Source of the DNA: Symbiodinium natans
Lineage: Eukaryota > Sar > Dinophyceae > Suessiales > Symbiodiniaceae
NCBI GenBank assembly: GCA_905221605.1
Contig: CAJNDS010002680.1
Span: 1 to 64,000 of the forward strand
Direction of reading: 5' to 3'
DNA length: 64,000 bases
Made by a program: the position numbers and the translations under genes. Below are positions 1-12,529 of the stretch, one piece after another. How positions within the stretch are numbered: the stretch's first letter is position 1; each line of letters starts with the position of its first letter. The notes beneath the pieces were generated by a model. It was not told where the DNA came from. It ran no database searches and saw only the letters and a program-made list of their open reading frames with translations.

Positions 1-505
1 TCTTTCTCTCTCTCTCTCTCTTCTCTCTCTCTTCTCTCTCTCTTATCTCTCTCTTCTCTCTCTCTCTTATCTCTCTATCTCTCTCTTCTCTCTCTCTCCT
101 CTCTCTCTCTCTTTTCTCTCTTCTCTCTCTTCTCTCTCTTCTCTCTCCTTCCTCTCTCTTCTCTCTCTTCTCTCTCTTCTCTCTCTTCTCTCTCTTCTCT
201 CTCTTCTCTCTCTTCTCTCTCTTCTCTCTCTTCTCTCTCTTCTCTCTCTTCCCTCTCTTCCCTCTCTTCCCTCTCTTCCCTCTCTTCCCTCTCTTCCCTC
301 TGCCCTTCTCTTCTCTCTCTTCCCTCTGCCCTTCTGTTCTCTCTCTTCTCTCTTTTCTCTCTCTCCTCTCTCCTCTCTCTTCTCTCTTCTCTCTCTCTTC
401 CCTCTCTTCCCTCTCTTGTTTTGTTTGTCTCGCTTCTCTCTCGTCTTCCTTCCCTCCCTTCCCGCTCTCCTCTCTCTCTCTCTCTCTCCCTCTCTCCCTC
501 CCTCG
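1..505. repeat. CT-rich microsatellite
   Basis: Nearly pure TCTCTC with TTCTCTC and TTCCCTC variants. Long minus-strand frames rich in Arg/Glu arise only from this repeat and are not genes. Confidence 0.97.
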
Positions 506-1877
506 TTGACAGATGGAGCCGCGCCAGGGGCATACAACCACGTAAAAATCGAGGGTTTTTCACGTCGTCAAGGGCCAGGCAGGCCCGAAGGGATGGCAGG
601 TGAAAGATGGTGCAGCTACCGTGTTCTGCAATGCCCAGGGGTGCCGACGGTGCTTACTTTTGGGGGTTTCGCGAGGCTACACACATTCAGCCTGTATCAA
701 CAGATGGACAACACGTCGTGCTTAAGCAGCTCGTGGGCTTCCGGACCCAAGCCGCTGATGCTCATGATGTTGGTGCGCGTGTGCACCAACATCATGAGCA
801 TCAGCGGCTTGGGTCGGGGAACCCAAAAGCCTCAAACACGATTGTTTTCCTATTCTTCTCGGGGCCCTTGTTTTTTCACCAAAAGCACTCGGTTTTTGCG
901 AGGTTGCATGCCCCTGGGGAGGCTCTCCGCCTGAGCATCAGCGAGGCCTTTGGGCCGGAGCCCGAGGCCACGGGAGAAACGATGGGCCGATGATGCCCCC
1001 AACCCCGCATCAGGAGCATCGGCCGACCCTTGTCGATGATGTTCACGTTGGGGGGGCGGGGCAAGGGCATCAAAGGTAGGGCTTGGAGGCGTGGAAAACC
1101 TTACAAAAACTCGGTATATACAAGTACGACGATTCCGGCGTTTTTCAATGTTTTTGACCGATTTGGGGCTGTGGGCCAGGGCAGCCGATGCTCATGATGC
1201 GCACCTTGTTTTGGGCTTCCGGTACATCCCCCGAGCCTGGAAATCTTCGAAAAGGAAAACATGGTTTCTTTTTTGGTTCGAGGTTTTCGTGCCTTTTTTA
1301 ACACCATCCCGTTTTGGGGGCTGTGCAGGCCTTGCGGACAGGCTTCCCAAGGTCAGGGGGCGGATTTTAAGGGCTGACGCCGCTTGCCGGACAGGTGGGG
1401 GGGTTGTGGGGTAGGCGGGGTAGGCAGGGCCCTTGAGGCCCGGATACCAAGCGCCCATTTGTGGCTTGTGAAAGGGGGTGGGGAGGGGGGGGGTCCGGCC
1501 CAGGGCCTGTGAGGCCCGTTACCAAGCTGAAGCGAGCTGTCAGGAGGGAAAAGACACGCAAATTGATCAATTCATCCTAGCATTTTGCAGAAGCACATAG
1601 TATTTCCTGAAGCAGATATCCGCTCTTGTTCAATGTTTATCGCAGCTGCGAGCTCCGTCACAAACCAAACACAACCGTCACAAACCAAACACAACGCAAA
1701 TGTTTCATGGGTCATTTGTTCCAAAGTTGGTTTGAACACATCGAAGAAGATTACATCCAAAAAATGCGAGCCACTCGTTGGAAAGTCTGAGATCTGATGC
1801 ACAGGGAGACAAAACCAATATGGGTTTGTGTTTTTTTGGGGGCTCAGGTTTAAGAAGGGCACACGGGTTGCACACCC
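506..1877. other. No confident gene; ORF-poor unique sequence
   Basis: Contains overlapping short frames on both strands with no borders of the AG|G / GC type that I trust. The interrupted inverted sequences near 755-805 (catgatgttggtgcgcgtg and its complement) form a short palindrome. Confidence 0.5.
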
Positions 1878-2035
1878 GCCAAGCATACCCCGAAACATAC
1901 CCCGAAACATACCCCCGAAACATACCCCCGTAACATACCCCCGAAATTGCAGGTAAAGTAGCTCATGATGCCGCGAAACATACCCGACACATACCCCCGA
2001 AACATACCCCGAAACATACCTGCGAAACATACCCC
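1878..2035. repeat. Minisatellite of CGAAACATACCCC-type units
   Basis: About ten imperfect copies of a 12-14 base unit (acataccccgaa). The minus-strand 169-codon frame with GYVSGYVSG repeats is an artefact of it. Confidence 0.9.
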
Positions 2036-2219
2036 GACCCCAACACCTGTCGTGCGCCTCCCCATTAAAATACGAACCCATATCACGTCTTGTGCAGAGA
2101 GATGGTAAGTTACTCGATGTCTAAGAAAGTTCTTGTGAGGATTTTAGGGTTTACGTCGTATTTTGTTGGTGAGGTAAGCCTTGCCATCCCCAAACCCTGA
2201 ACCCCTTAGGCTGGTAGGG

Positions 2220-2810
2220 CTTTGGGTTTAGGGTTTAGGGTTTGGGTTTAGGGTTTAGGGTTTAGGGTTTAGGGTTTAGGGTTTAGGGTTTAGGGTTTAG
2301 GGTTTAGGGTTGGGTTGAGGGTTTAGGGTTTAGGGTTTAGGGTTTAGGGTTTAGGGTTTAGGGTTTAGGGTTTAGGGTTTAGGGTTTAGGGTTTAGGGTT
2401 TAGGTTTTAGTGTTTAGGGTTTAGGGTTTAGGGTTTAGGGTTTAGGGTTTAGGGTTTAGGGTTTAGGGTTTAGGGTTTAGGGTTTAGGGTTTAGGGTTTA
2501 GGGTTTAGGGTTTAGGGTTTAGGGTTTAGGGCGGCACGGCGCAGGTGCCAAAGATTCCCGCGATGGCGGTCAAGGAGGAGGCGAAGCCCAAGGCCTGCGC
2601 CGCGAGGGGTTGAGGGTTTAGACCCCGGGGTTTAGGGTTTAGGGTTTAGGGTTTAGGGGTTTAGGGGTTTAGGGGTTTAGGGGTTTAGGGGTTTAGGGGT
2701 TTAGGGGTTTCGGGGTTTCGGGGTTCAGGGGTTTAGGGGTTTAGGGGTTTAGGGGTTTAGGGGTTTAGGGGTTTAGGGGTTTAGGGGTTTAGGGTTTAGG
2801 GGAACTTGGT
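2220..2810. repeat. Telomere-like arrays TTTAGGG, then TTTAGGGG
   Basis: About 40 copies of TTTAGGG up to 2530, the candidate exon at 2545, then a separate block of the 8-base variant TTTAGGGG. No chromosome end is implied, since unique sequence continues on both sides. Confidence 0.97.
2545..2592 (+). CDS. Candidate micro-exon (Lys/Glu/Ala/Pro-rich)
   Basis: Sixteen codons in phase 0 between gcgcag|g and an AG|GC donor (aag|gcctgc), reading VPKIPAMAVKEEAKPK. It is an island of GC-rich unique sequence inside a telomere-like array. The composition matches the next candidates and suggests a disordered N-terminal region. No family is recognised. Confidence 0.45.
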
Positions 2811-4744
2811 AGTTGGTAGTTAAGGAAGCATTCCCCAAATCACGGTAGGATCTTCCACAGTGCAGTTCTCTCAGCCTCTTTATTAATTGGATAAACATCT
2901 ATTCATAGTTGGATGCTTCGCAATAGGGTTGAAGAATCAGCGACGTCTGGGAAGTTTTGGGGGGCGTTTCTGTAGCCCCGAGCGCTGCAACTCAGCACTC
3001 TTCATCTGCTACGTACAGGGTACAAGTCAGCCCTGTACTGAACCCCAAACACCCTAAACCCTAAAACACCTGAGGGCCCTAAACCCTAAACCCTAAACCC
3101 TAAAAACACTTAAACCCTGAGTTCCAAACACCATGGCAGGAGCTGGAGGGGCCGGTGCTCAAGGCGGGCCGTAGACCTGGAACTTGCAAAGCTCCTCCAA
3201 TGAAGGAACATTTATGTCTTGGGTTTAGGGGTTGAGGTCTAGGGTTTGGGGGTTCAGGGATTAGATATAATATAATATAATATAATAATATAAAATAATA
3301 CAATATTAATAATATAATATAATATAAATATATATATATATATCTATTATATATATATATATATATATTGCAAAGTTCCACAGCCCCCAAAACCCCCCAA
3401 GCTCTCCAAATCCTCACAAAGCAATTCTGAAGCTCCCAACGGGCTTGACCCTCACCCTAAACCCCAACACCTCCGCGCGCGCAGGAGGCTTGTCCTGAAA
3501 CACCAAACTCTAAACCCGAACCCTATGGTCTTAGAAACCCCTGAAACAGTGTCTGAAGCTAGTGTCCCTTCCCTCTGAACTATCGATAGCTCAAGTACTA
3601 CCAAAATAAACAGAAATTCAGCACAGATCACCGGAATTACCACAAACTTACTAAGCCTTCGGGCGCCCTGCACTTGAGTTTCAAACCTCGAATTGAAGAA
3701 ATAAGTACAAGTATATATATATATATAGATATATATATATATATACATGCATGTTACATACTGCTCCGGTGGCCCTACCTTCATGTTAGGGTTGTAAAGT
3801 AGAGACAGAGAGCCCCGTGCAGTTGTGAGATGACGTCGCTGTCGCTTAGGACTTGCGCTCAAGGCTTGAGGACATGCTTCAGGGTTCGAGTTGGAGCTTG
3901 AAGGTTCTGTCAGCAGGTGGCTTAGCTTGCTTAGCTTGCTTCCCTCCGAAAACACCGCGGAAAACTGCCTACCTAGCTACACGAGTACATACCTACCTAC
4001 CTCCCTGCCTACCTACGTGCCTACCTGTGCCTGCCTGCCTACCTACCTGCCTGCCTACCTACCTACGTACCTGCCTGCCTGCCTGCCTACTAGAGACATG
4101 AGAGAAAAGCAAGTCTTGTCTTTCTAAGCCCCCCCCAAACCCTGAACAAGAACCCTAACCACGAAGTCTGAGCCTGTTTCAGACTGTTGGCCTTAAGGAC
4201 CTCTGTCATCTTTGCCCAAGAATCGGTGCAGGCTGCGGCGCCTTTGGTGCCCAAAGCACCGACCGTGGTGAAGGCAACGTGACTCGCACGACGCGGGTGG
4301 CTTTGGGTTTAGGGCTCAGGGCTTCCGGTTGAAGGGCTGCAAAGGCCCCACAGCATTTCACGAAGGCCGATCCCTCCCAACCTCCCCATCCATTCCATCT
4401 CATCCCCGCTATCAGAATGAATCCTATGCCCCTCACCAACAGCCGAAATCCGAATTTAAGACCTATCACCCCTAGACTCCGAAAACGACGCAAAGCGCAC
4501 CCTCTGGAGGAGGAGGTGAAGGAGGAGGAGGATTCGACCGAATCGAATCCAGCTGCGACTCGGTCCTCCATGGGGGTTGAGAGGTCATTTTGGCGTCGAG
4601 GGGTGTATGAGGAGCCAGGCCGCAAACCTGATCACAATAACATGAAGATCAAGAACCCACACTTCTCCTAGCATCAAACCTTTTATCAGGTAGAAGTCTT
4701 CCTGCAAGAGCCCGGTTTCGGAGGTTGAGTTTTTTTTTTTTTTT

Positions 4745-4775
<31 letters not shown>

Positions 4776-5430
4776 CAGGATCCCAAGAGACATCCCGATA
4801 GAAAACCTGTAGGTGCACACTGAGCAGGTAGGGTTTAGGGTTTAGGCCTTGGTCCTGTGAAAGTAAGGCCCCCTTGTACTGTTGCCATCCTAAACCCCCA
4901 AACTCCCAAACCCTAGAGCCCCAAACTCCCAACCCTATACCCCAAACCCCAAGCTCCCAATCCGAAACCCCAATTCGGGGGGTTTAGGTTCCTTTAAGCT
5001 CCTTCAAACCAGGTTAGTTCTGGGTCTGGGAAGTGATAGCTGACCAGACGAATTAGGATTAGGAATTGAGCCTTTTGGGCCACCATGTGGTTGGCACTGT
5101 TGGGGTTTAGGGTTTAGTAGGGGATGGGGGTTTTGGGGTTGTGGTGTTGTGGGGTTTTGGGGTTTGGGGGTTTTGGGGTTTTGGGGTTGTGGGGTTGGGG
5201 TTTGGGGGTTTTGGAGTTTCGGGGTATAGGGTTGAGGGGTTCGGGCTTTAGTGTTTAAGGCTTAGGTTTTGAAGTTCTGGGAAACGTGACGTTTCATAGG
5301 CCGGAACCCTAAATGAGTGAACTGAGGGTTCAGTCTAATGACAATTTAAGCATTGACTGCCCAAAGCAGAAAGCTCTAACCCCAAGCCAAGCCCTAAGCC
5401 CTAAACCCTAGCCCCAGGGTTGTGTCTAAA
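2811..5430. other. Repeat-rich stretch, no confident exon
   Basis: Holds an AT-rich block (3262-3370), TATA dinucleotides (3710-3745), an ACCTGCCT repeat (3960-4092), a poly-T/poly-G tract (4729-4776) and scattered TTTAGGG and TTTTGGGG units. Reading frames here mainly follow the simple repeats. Confidence 0.6.
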
Positions 5431-5441
5431 CGAGTGCCCAG

Positions 5442-5495
5442 GCAGTCCTCCAAGAGGCAAAGAAGCCTGAGCCAGCCAAAGGAGCTGCGCCGCAG
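5442..5495 (+). CDS. Candidate micro-exon (Lys/Glu/Ala/Pro-rich)
   Basis: Eighteen codons, phase 0, between gtgcccag|g and an AG|GC donor (cag|gcgagg), reading AVLQEAKKPEPAKGAAPQ. It is preceded by CCCTAAGCCCTAAACCC and followed within 20 bases by TTTAGGG repeats, the flanking pattern seen at confirmed kinase exons. Confidence 0.5.
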
Positions 5496-6354
5496 GCGAG
5501 GCACTTAAGGTAAGGGTTTAGGGTTTAGGGTTAAGGGTGTAGGGTTTAGGGTTTCGGGTTTCGGGTTTCGAATTTAGGGTTTAGGGTTCAGGGTTTAGTT
5601 TAGGGTTCAGGGTTCAGGGTTCAGGGTTCAGGGTTCAGGGTTTAGGGTTTCGGGTTTGGGGTGAAGGGAGTTGCCTAATGCTTTCTTCAGGATGGCGTAA
5701 TCGCATAGTGTTTTGGCCCGAAGGTCGTCAATAAGCCAGACGGAACGGACCAGCAATCACTAGGCTGCAGCGAGGGTACTTAGGGTTTGGGTCTGGGTAA
5801 AGCTGCAAAGCTTTTTGGGGTCGCAAGGTGGTGGGGTGGGGGGGTTGGAAGAGTCGAGTATCAAGGCTCAATTTTTGCCGGCATGTTTAGGGCTTGGGGC
5901 CTAGGGCGACCCGGGAGGTCCCTGAGAGGAGGACGAGCGAGCCCCAGGGCAAGGAGGTGGCAGCCGCCGCTGGGACGGGTCAAAAGGGGGGGGTTTAGGG
6001 TTTAGGGTACGGTTTAGGGAGGGTTCCAACTTGTTGGGGCTTTTTGTCAGACCTTCGAAGCCTCAGAAGCCGTCGCTCTCTGTCCAGTAAGCCTGAAGGT
6101 TTACGGTTTTGGGTTCCTCGCAGGAAATTAGACGGGGAAGTAGAGACCTTAAATCCCCCTAGCCTCTAAGGGATCAAGTGTCGGGCGCCTCAGTATTCCC
6201 TACAAAGAAGAGTAGAAAGTCCCCCCCCCCCCCCTCAATTCTTGAAACACCCCCAAAGCCCTAAACCGCAAATGAACCCTAAATCCCTCAAACCCCGAAA
6301 CCGGATCCCCAATTTCCAACAGCTGTAAACCCCTAAGCCCCTAAACCCCTAAGG

Positions 6355-6485
6355 CCTCCTAAACCCTAAACCCTAAACCCTAAACCCTAAACCCTAAACC
6401 CTAAACCCTAAACCCTAAACCCTAAACCCTAAACCCTAAACCCTAAACCCTAAACCCTAAACCCTAAACCCTAAACCCTAAACCA
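6355..6485. repeat. (CCCTAAA)n array before a candidate exon
   Basis: About 18 near-perfect heptamers ending nine bases before the acceptor at 6493. Confidence 0.97.
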
Positions 6486-6493
6486 ATGCCCAG

Positions 6494-6530
6494 GAGCAGG
6501 CAGAGAAGAGTCCGGACCCGGCCGCCAAAG
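6494..6530 (+). CDS. Candidate micro-exon
   Basis: After a (CCCTAAA)18-like array and the acceptor gcccag|g the frame reads EQAEKSPDPAAK, with an AG|GT donor (caaag|gtgcgg). If the GT is ignored the frame continues GADEDRRRRR. TTTAGGG-type repeats begin about 30 bases downstream. The end and phase are uncertain. Confidence 0.45.
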
Positions 6531-7133
6531 GTGCGGACGAGGACCGGCGCCGAAGGAGGGTCTAGGGTTTAGGGCTTAGGGTTTAGGGCTTAGGGTTTAC
6601 GGTTTAGGGTTTAGGGTTTAGGGTTTAGCGTTTAGGGTTTAGGGTTTAGGGTGTAGGGTTTAGGGTTTAGGGTTTATTTAGGGTTTCGGGTGTCGGGTTT
6701 AGGGGTTTAAGCTTAGGGTTCAGGGTTTCCGAAATTAGGGGTACCGTATGGGGATCCTACTTTTTGGGGGTTTATGTTTTGGGTCCCCCTTATTTTTCGC
6801 AAACCCGGCACCGAAAACCACACCCGAATCCTTAAGCCACTGCAGGTGTACCGAGGGTAACGCTTGGACCTAAGCCATCTTCACATGCACGTATTGGATT
6901 ATATGGTTGATGGCAGATACTCCAAAACTTTGCTCCTTTCGGGCGTTCCCGATCCTCATGTGGAGCCTCATTCATGTTTAGGGTCCCACAAGAAAGTACC
7001 AGACCTTTGAGAACTGCCCATGTGCATTCCCTAAGTCTGGGGCACAGGGTCAGCACCCTCACCTCTCCCCTGCAGATCCGATTGCCTACTATTTGCTTAA
7101 GAACCCCCTCACAAATGCCAGATACTAACCCCT

Positions 7134-7135
<2 letters not shown>

Positions 7136-7171
<36 letters not shown>

Positions 7172-7291
7172 CGGGGGGGGGGGGGGGGGCGGGGGGCGGG
7201 TGGGGGGGGGGGGGGGGCGGGGCGGGGGGGGGGGGGGGCGGGGGGGGGGGGGCGGGGGGGGGGGGGGGGCGGGGGGGGGGCGGGGGGGGGT
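7136..7291. repeat. G-tract of about 155 bases with sparse C
   Basis: Almost pure G, interrupted by single C bases. Long poly-Gly and poly-Pro frames come from it. It could be a real homopurine tract or a sequencing or assembly artefact. Confidence 0.9.
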
Positions 7292-7791
7292 AAGCAATAG
7301 TAGTTACAGAAGCAATCCTTGCTCCTCATGACAAGGAGAGCCGGGCGAAGCAGGCCTTGTCTTCGGGGGTGGGCTCAGCTGGTACTTTAGTAAAGCACCG
7401 TCGAAACCTTCATCCCTGCACCCTAGGGATATTTTATGGTAGCCCTTATTGGGTTTTGGAGGATTAGGCTTAGGAATGTTTTTTGCCGAGGGTTTGAGGG
7501 CCAACCCAGGGTTCCTTCAGGGATTAGAGACGTTTGCAGACTCTGGCACTTCAACTACACAGAAACTCCCTACACTTACACCCAACAGACCTCAGAATGC
7601 AACACTGAACTAGACACTGCCCAGAATGTAGCGGTTTCAGGAATCTTCCTTTGAGTGATTCTTTGAGGCTTTCAGGACCCTACCATGATTTCGGGGATGT
7701 CCCTATGAAGGGTTTAAGGGTTGAGGTTGCACATCCCGGGAAAGTGAGACGCGAGTCGGGTCGCAGTTTGCTTCCAGTGATCCGGCCGCAG

Positions 7792-7824
7792 GCGGAGAAG
7801 CTGAAGCGCAAAGCAGAGAAAGAG
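7792..7824 (+). CDS. Candidate micro-exon
   Basis: Eleven codons AEKLKRKAEKE between ggccgcag|g and an AG|GC donor (gag|gcctcc), phase 0. The charged helical composition fits a coiled coil or disordered linker. A second frame (GEAEAQSRERG) is also open, so the phase relation to the previous candidate is not settled. Confidence 0.45.
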
Positions 7825-8897
7825 GCCTCCCAAGTCTCCGCCCCATTCGCAGTTTCGGTTTCAGCGGGCTCCATGTATGGGGGGGAACCTTAAACTAGCC
7901 TTGAACCCTCAACCCTCAACCTTCAACACACACGCGCACAACAAGTGAACGTTTGGAGCCCGTGGGATGTCCCATGATGTTCCCTTCTTGCTTTGGGGTA
8001 TGGAATAGTGGGGTATGGAAAGCTGTCCATGCTTCTTCTGGTGCTGTTCTGGTGTCCTGCTTGTGCTGCACCCCAACCTATAGCCTAAACCCTAGAAACG
8101 TAATGCTGCAGCCAACCAATTAATTTAAACCTCAAAAAATCCGCAAGAAACTCCTTATGTAAATTGAAAAGAAGCGATTAGAATCGAACTTGTCTCAAAG
8201 ACCAAATGGACCCTAGGGTAGAACAACCCCCTCATGTGGCGCCCTGTGCAAGTCCCACGAAGCCCGAACATGTTCTCAACAGCTTCCGCACGTTCACAGA
8301 AGGAGCGCGCCCGCGAGAAGGCCCCCACCTTAGCTCTTGTGTCCGGGGTTTAGGGCTCATGGTTTGGGACTTGCGGAGGTGTTTAAACCACAAGCTTCAG
8401 AGCTTAGCTGCTCGCAAGTTTACGCACCCAATCCCCGAAACCCAAAACCCGGAAGACAAAGACTCGCTGCTTGTGAACCATCGCAGAATCCTGTTGCCAA
8501 TGTTCGGCGGCAACTGACGAGGAAGCTACCTATCTAGCCAGGTCAGTTATACACGCATCAGATCTGGGGTTGACAGATCTGGGGTTGAAGATTGTCGGTC
8601 TTGATTGAACCCTCAACCCCTAAACCCTACACCCTACCCAAGCCCTGAGGCAGATGGTTGTCTGGAATGTTTGGCGACAATTTCACCCCTGAGCCTGTAC
8701 AAGTGCCCCCAACCCTATGTAGACGCCCTCCACCTTAAAGCAAGTCCCAAAAAATTTAGGAGTTCGTCAAAGAGGTAGTCTACCCACTGCCCACTGATGG
8801 AGCAGAATCCCCCCTGACGCCCTTGAAAGCCCTCAACTAGACCCTAAACCCTAAACCCTAACCCCTCAGCTGCTGAAACCTGCCTTCCCATGGCAAG

Positions 8898-8927
8898 GAA
8901 CGGGCCCTGAAGGAAAAGATCCGCCAG
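8898..8927 (+). CDS. Candidate micro-exon
   Basis: Ten codons ERALKEKIRQ between atggcaag|g and an AG|GC donor (cag|gccggc), phase 0. CCCTAAACCC repeats lie just upstream. It is helical and charged like its neighbours. Confidence 0.5.
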
Positions 8928-9427
8928 GCCGGCGGAGACAGCTAAGCAGGGCCCTCTAGGGTCCCGTCAACCCTTTAGGGGTTAGGTTTTTTTTTTTTTG
9001 GGTTTCGGTGTTTTTTTCGGGCTTAGGGAGTCATTGTTGAGGACTTTTTCGGTTTGCAGCGTTGTGTGTGTGTGTGTGTGGTTTTTTTGTTTGGTTTGGA
9101 GTTGCGTTCAAGCCTTCCTGATTGCCTAAACCGTAAACCCACTTGTGAAGCAGGGTTTCCGGAAATCTGAGAAGGTGATCGTCGTGGAGCACCTGGGGAT
9201 GACTAGTAAGGAAGGGTACGGAAGTACACTCCTGACGACCTACTCCCAACCCCCCCCCCCCCCCCCCCAAAACCTAAACCCCCCCCACCCCTAGAAACCC
9301 TAAACTTCTCCCTACGAGGCCCGAAGCCCGAGAGCCTCAACCCCAAACCCTAAGCCCAATGGCCTAAACCCTAAACCCGAATCCCTAAACCCTGAACCCT
9401 ATCTCGAGCAGCTCCTGAAAGCGCAAG

Positions 9428-9505
9428 GAGCTCAGAGCCAAAGTGGAGTCCGAGAGGGGCGGATTTGGCCACCCGCCCGTGAAAGCGAAAAAGAAGGAGA
9501 AGAAG
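9428..9505 (+). CDS. Candidate exon (basic, Lys-rich)
   Basis: Twenty-six codons in phase 0 after agcgcaag|g, reading ELRAKVESERGGFG then HPPVKAKKKEKK, with an AG|GC donor (aag|gcaaag). It is preceded by CCCTAAACCC repeats and followed by TTTAGGG. The end of the segment looks like a lysine-rich linker or nuclear-localisation-type stretch. Confidence 0.5.
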
Positions 9506-10138
9506 GCAAAGAAGGAGACAGGCACCGGGGCAGTAGGTTTAGGGTTTAGGGTGTGTATGTATGTGTCTATGACTATATACACATGCATTTCTATGTGTTG
9601 CCTATTGCACTTGTTTTTTTTCCGGGGGCGGGGGGAGGCAAAAGGTTGAAACCCATCAAGGGTTTAGGGTTGAAGGGGGTGCATACTTCTGGGGCTTAAG
9701 GTTTCGGGGGCTCCTGCCAGCAGGTACTTGGTCTCGACCAAAGGAGCACTGAGGCCAACCCCCCATACAACGAGACCATACATACCGCCCCAAAACAAAC
9801 CCTAAACCCTAAACAGTAAACAGCTCCCCACAGGGCCAAATATTTGGGTTTGCGGGGTTCTGCCAAGGACTTCAAAATCAAAATCCTACTCTTGTAGGTT
9901 ACCTTTAAAAAGCGTCCCCTAAGGGCATTTCCAATGAGAACCTACGAAAAAAAGGAACAGGCTTCAGTGCTGAAGATTGCGAGTCGAGGGTTGAGGGTAC
10001 CGGTGCTGGGGGTGTGAAGGTGGTTGGGCCCCTGGGGGTGCTGGTGCTGGGCAGTGCGAGGCTCTGCGATGAAGGCCCCGAGGCAAAGCGAGACGCCCAA
10101 GGAGCGCGGGGAATCTGGGCGCTTGAGGTTGCTAGACC

Positions 10139-10237
10139 GCTAAACCCTAAACCCTAAACCCTAAACCCTAAACCCTAAACCCTAAACCCTAAACCCTAAA
10201 CCCTAAACCCTAAACCCTAAACCCTAAACCCTAAACC
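10139..10237. repeat. (CCCTAAA)n array
   Basis: Fourteen uninterrupted heptamers. The region around it (9,900-12,500) holds unassigned islands near 10060 and 11551 with possible exon borders but unresolved frames. Confidence 0.97.
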
Positions 10238-10688
10238 GCTTGCTTAGCAATGTCTTTGGCTTCGGAGTTTCTAGGCTCGCTATAGACACGTTTGTTGCCT
10301 TGCCAGCTTTATGCCCCCCTTTTTCTGTTGCCCGAAGCTATGGCACACCATTGCCATCACATGGGTTTAGGCTTGAGGGTTTAGGGTTTAGGGTCTATAG
10401 TCTATAGGGTCCAGGGTTTCGGGTAGAGGGTTTAGGGTTTAGGGGTTCATAAGTTGTTGGGTTTAGCAGGGGGCATGCTGTTAGGCGAAGGCAGTTAGGT
10501 CTTGGGCCTCTGAACCCTGCAATCCCTGAAGCACTATCCCATCCCTAAACCCTGAACCCTGATAAGCCCCCCAAACCTTCGGGTTTAAACTTTATAGCGT
10601 TTAGATTCTTATTTTGAATGTTCTGAGCTCGAGGGTCGCCACGAAGGAACACAACTTGCATGAGCCGCATTCATAACTTCTGCTACTT

Positions 10689-10780
10689 GGGATGTTCGCC
10701 CTTACACTAATAGTCCTTGACGGATAGTACCCCCTATTGTCATCCCTATGAAGGACTGTTAGTATAAGGGGGAACATCCC
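10689..10780. mobile_element. Palindromic element, family 1 (GGGATGTTC...GAACATCCC)
   Basis: A 92-base inverted repeat with terminal gggatgttc/gaacatccc and inner arms containing ctaatagtccttga / aaggactgttagta. MITE-like, with no coding capacity. Confidence 0.8.
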
Positions 10781-11700
10781 AATCTACTACCCTAAACCTA
10801 AACCTTTAAGCTGAACCCTATCCGAGATGGGGGAAGGGAGGGGGGAGGGAGAAGGAGGGGAGGCTTGTATCTCTTTTCAACACTTCAAGGGACCATACAG
10901 GGACCCTTAATTCCCTGGTTCTTAACACACAAGTAAGAGCAGAAGGTCGTAATTTGCCCTTGGAGCCTTCTTTTCAGCACATGCCACAAGACCAAGCGCA
11001 ACATGGTGCATCTTCCATGCTCGAAGATGTTGTACCCCACACGCCCGCGTCGGATGTTCTGAAGTGGGGGTCATCATAAGGGGAGTCGTAAGCCTCGCAA
11101 CCCAACACTCTCGACACCAACTAAGTCCCACACCCCGTTGAACCCAAAATAACGATCCTTTTGGGTTCCTCACATAGGGGTCGGAATAATTACTAATCCC
11201 CCCCCAAAGTCCTGTTCTAATTTTCAGGCCCCTATATTCGGTCATTCGGAACCTAGAAACAAGATGCTGGTCACAGGAGCACCTGGCACCTCAACCCTGA
11301 CCCCGCCCACCCCCCCACCCCCGAAAAATAAACAAGACAAACATGCATCTTCTGTAACCGTTTGATGAGTTTCTTTGTTGGGGAAGCACGTGAAGGCTCG
11401 CATTGGCCCCCTACACCCCTAAACCCTATACCCCAAACCGTAAACCCCAACCTCCAAACCCCAACCCCTAAAACCGGAATCCCTAAGCCCCAAACCCTAA
11501 ACCCCAAACCCCAAACCCTGAACCCAAAAGCCTCAACCCGAAGTCCGCCTATGTCGCCAGGCCGCCTTGCAAGGAGCGAAGACTGCGCGCGGAAGGCGAA
11601 AGCCCCAGGAGCTGAAGGGGTTAGGGTTTGGGGTTTAGGGTTTGGGGTTTAGGGTTTGGGGTTTGGGGTTTAGGGTTCAGGGTTTGGGGTTTAGGATTTA

Positions 11701-11828
11701 GGGTAGTTGCATGGTCCCTTAGCGTGGGGTCCCTTAGTTGGGGAAACCCTTATACACCGCAGACAACCCAATTCCCCATACTTCAGAACCCTTTACATAT
11801 GGTATATGAAGGGATCATGCAACTACCC
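11701..11828. mobile_element. Palindromic element, family 3 (GTAGTTGCATG termini)
   Basis: Terminal inverted repeat gggtagttgcatg / catgcaactaccc around about 100 bases including agaaccctttacatatgg. Related copy at 38655. Confidence 0.8.
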
Positions 11829-12529
11829 TTAGAAGAAGGGAGTTCGGCACCCTATATATGTTAAATATATACACCGAAATAAACCCTGTAAAGGTTTATA
11901 TAGGGTTCTGATTGTGTCAATTCCCTACTAAGCCTAGGGGCACTCCAGTATGCCTAGTTAGAGTTTAAGGTTTCAGGGTGGATTTAAGGGGTTCGGGTTG
12001 TTGGGTTTCAAGGTGTAAGGCTTGTGCCCTTATTCCCCTTGTTCAGGATTTGGGGTCCAGGGTTCAGGTGGTACCGGGTGCGGTACCCTTTCTCCCTTTC
12101 TTTTCGGGAGGCTCAGTACTACACCTCTGTTCAAATTTTATCTAGGGGTTCAAGAATTAGGGTTTAGGGTTAGGAGTACTGGTAGTCCTTTTGTAGGGGT
12201 CAGGTGTGCCGCATGTGGCTCCCTATGCTTTTCAAAGGCCCCCCAAACCAAGGGCAGGGTCCAACCTTTTTGCTGAACCCTAAGCCTATAAGCACACCAA
12301 GTCTAAAGTCCCAAGCCCAAGACCCAAAGCCCCTAAGCCCAAAAGCCCTCCCTGAAGCTACTAAACACCCCAAACCTCGTAAGGCCCTAAAACCTACCCC
12401 CAAGCCCGGCCCAAGCCCCCTAACCTCCCCCGAGCCTCTTGAGCCCTAGACCCTAAACCCCAAAAGCCCCTAAAGCTTCTGAGTCCCCTTAAGGCCTAGA
12501 CCCGAAGCCACAAGCTCTAAACTTCTGAT

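Noticed and set aside
67-563. Two 156-162 codon minus-strand frames rich in Arg/Glu
   Set aside because: They are direct translations of the CT microsatellite.
1572-2081. 169-codon minus-strand frame with GYVSGYVSG repeats
   Set aside because: Produced by the CGAAACATACCCC minisatellite; composition is entirely repeat-driven.
2220-2810. A true chromosome end or telomere
   Set aside because: Unique sequence and exons continue on both sides, and similar arrays in both orientations occur throughout the window.
6832-7331. Poly-Pro and poly-Gly frames
   Set aside because: Come from the 155-base G-tract, not from a gene.
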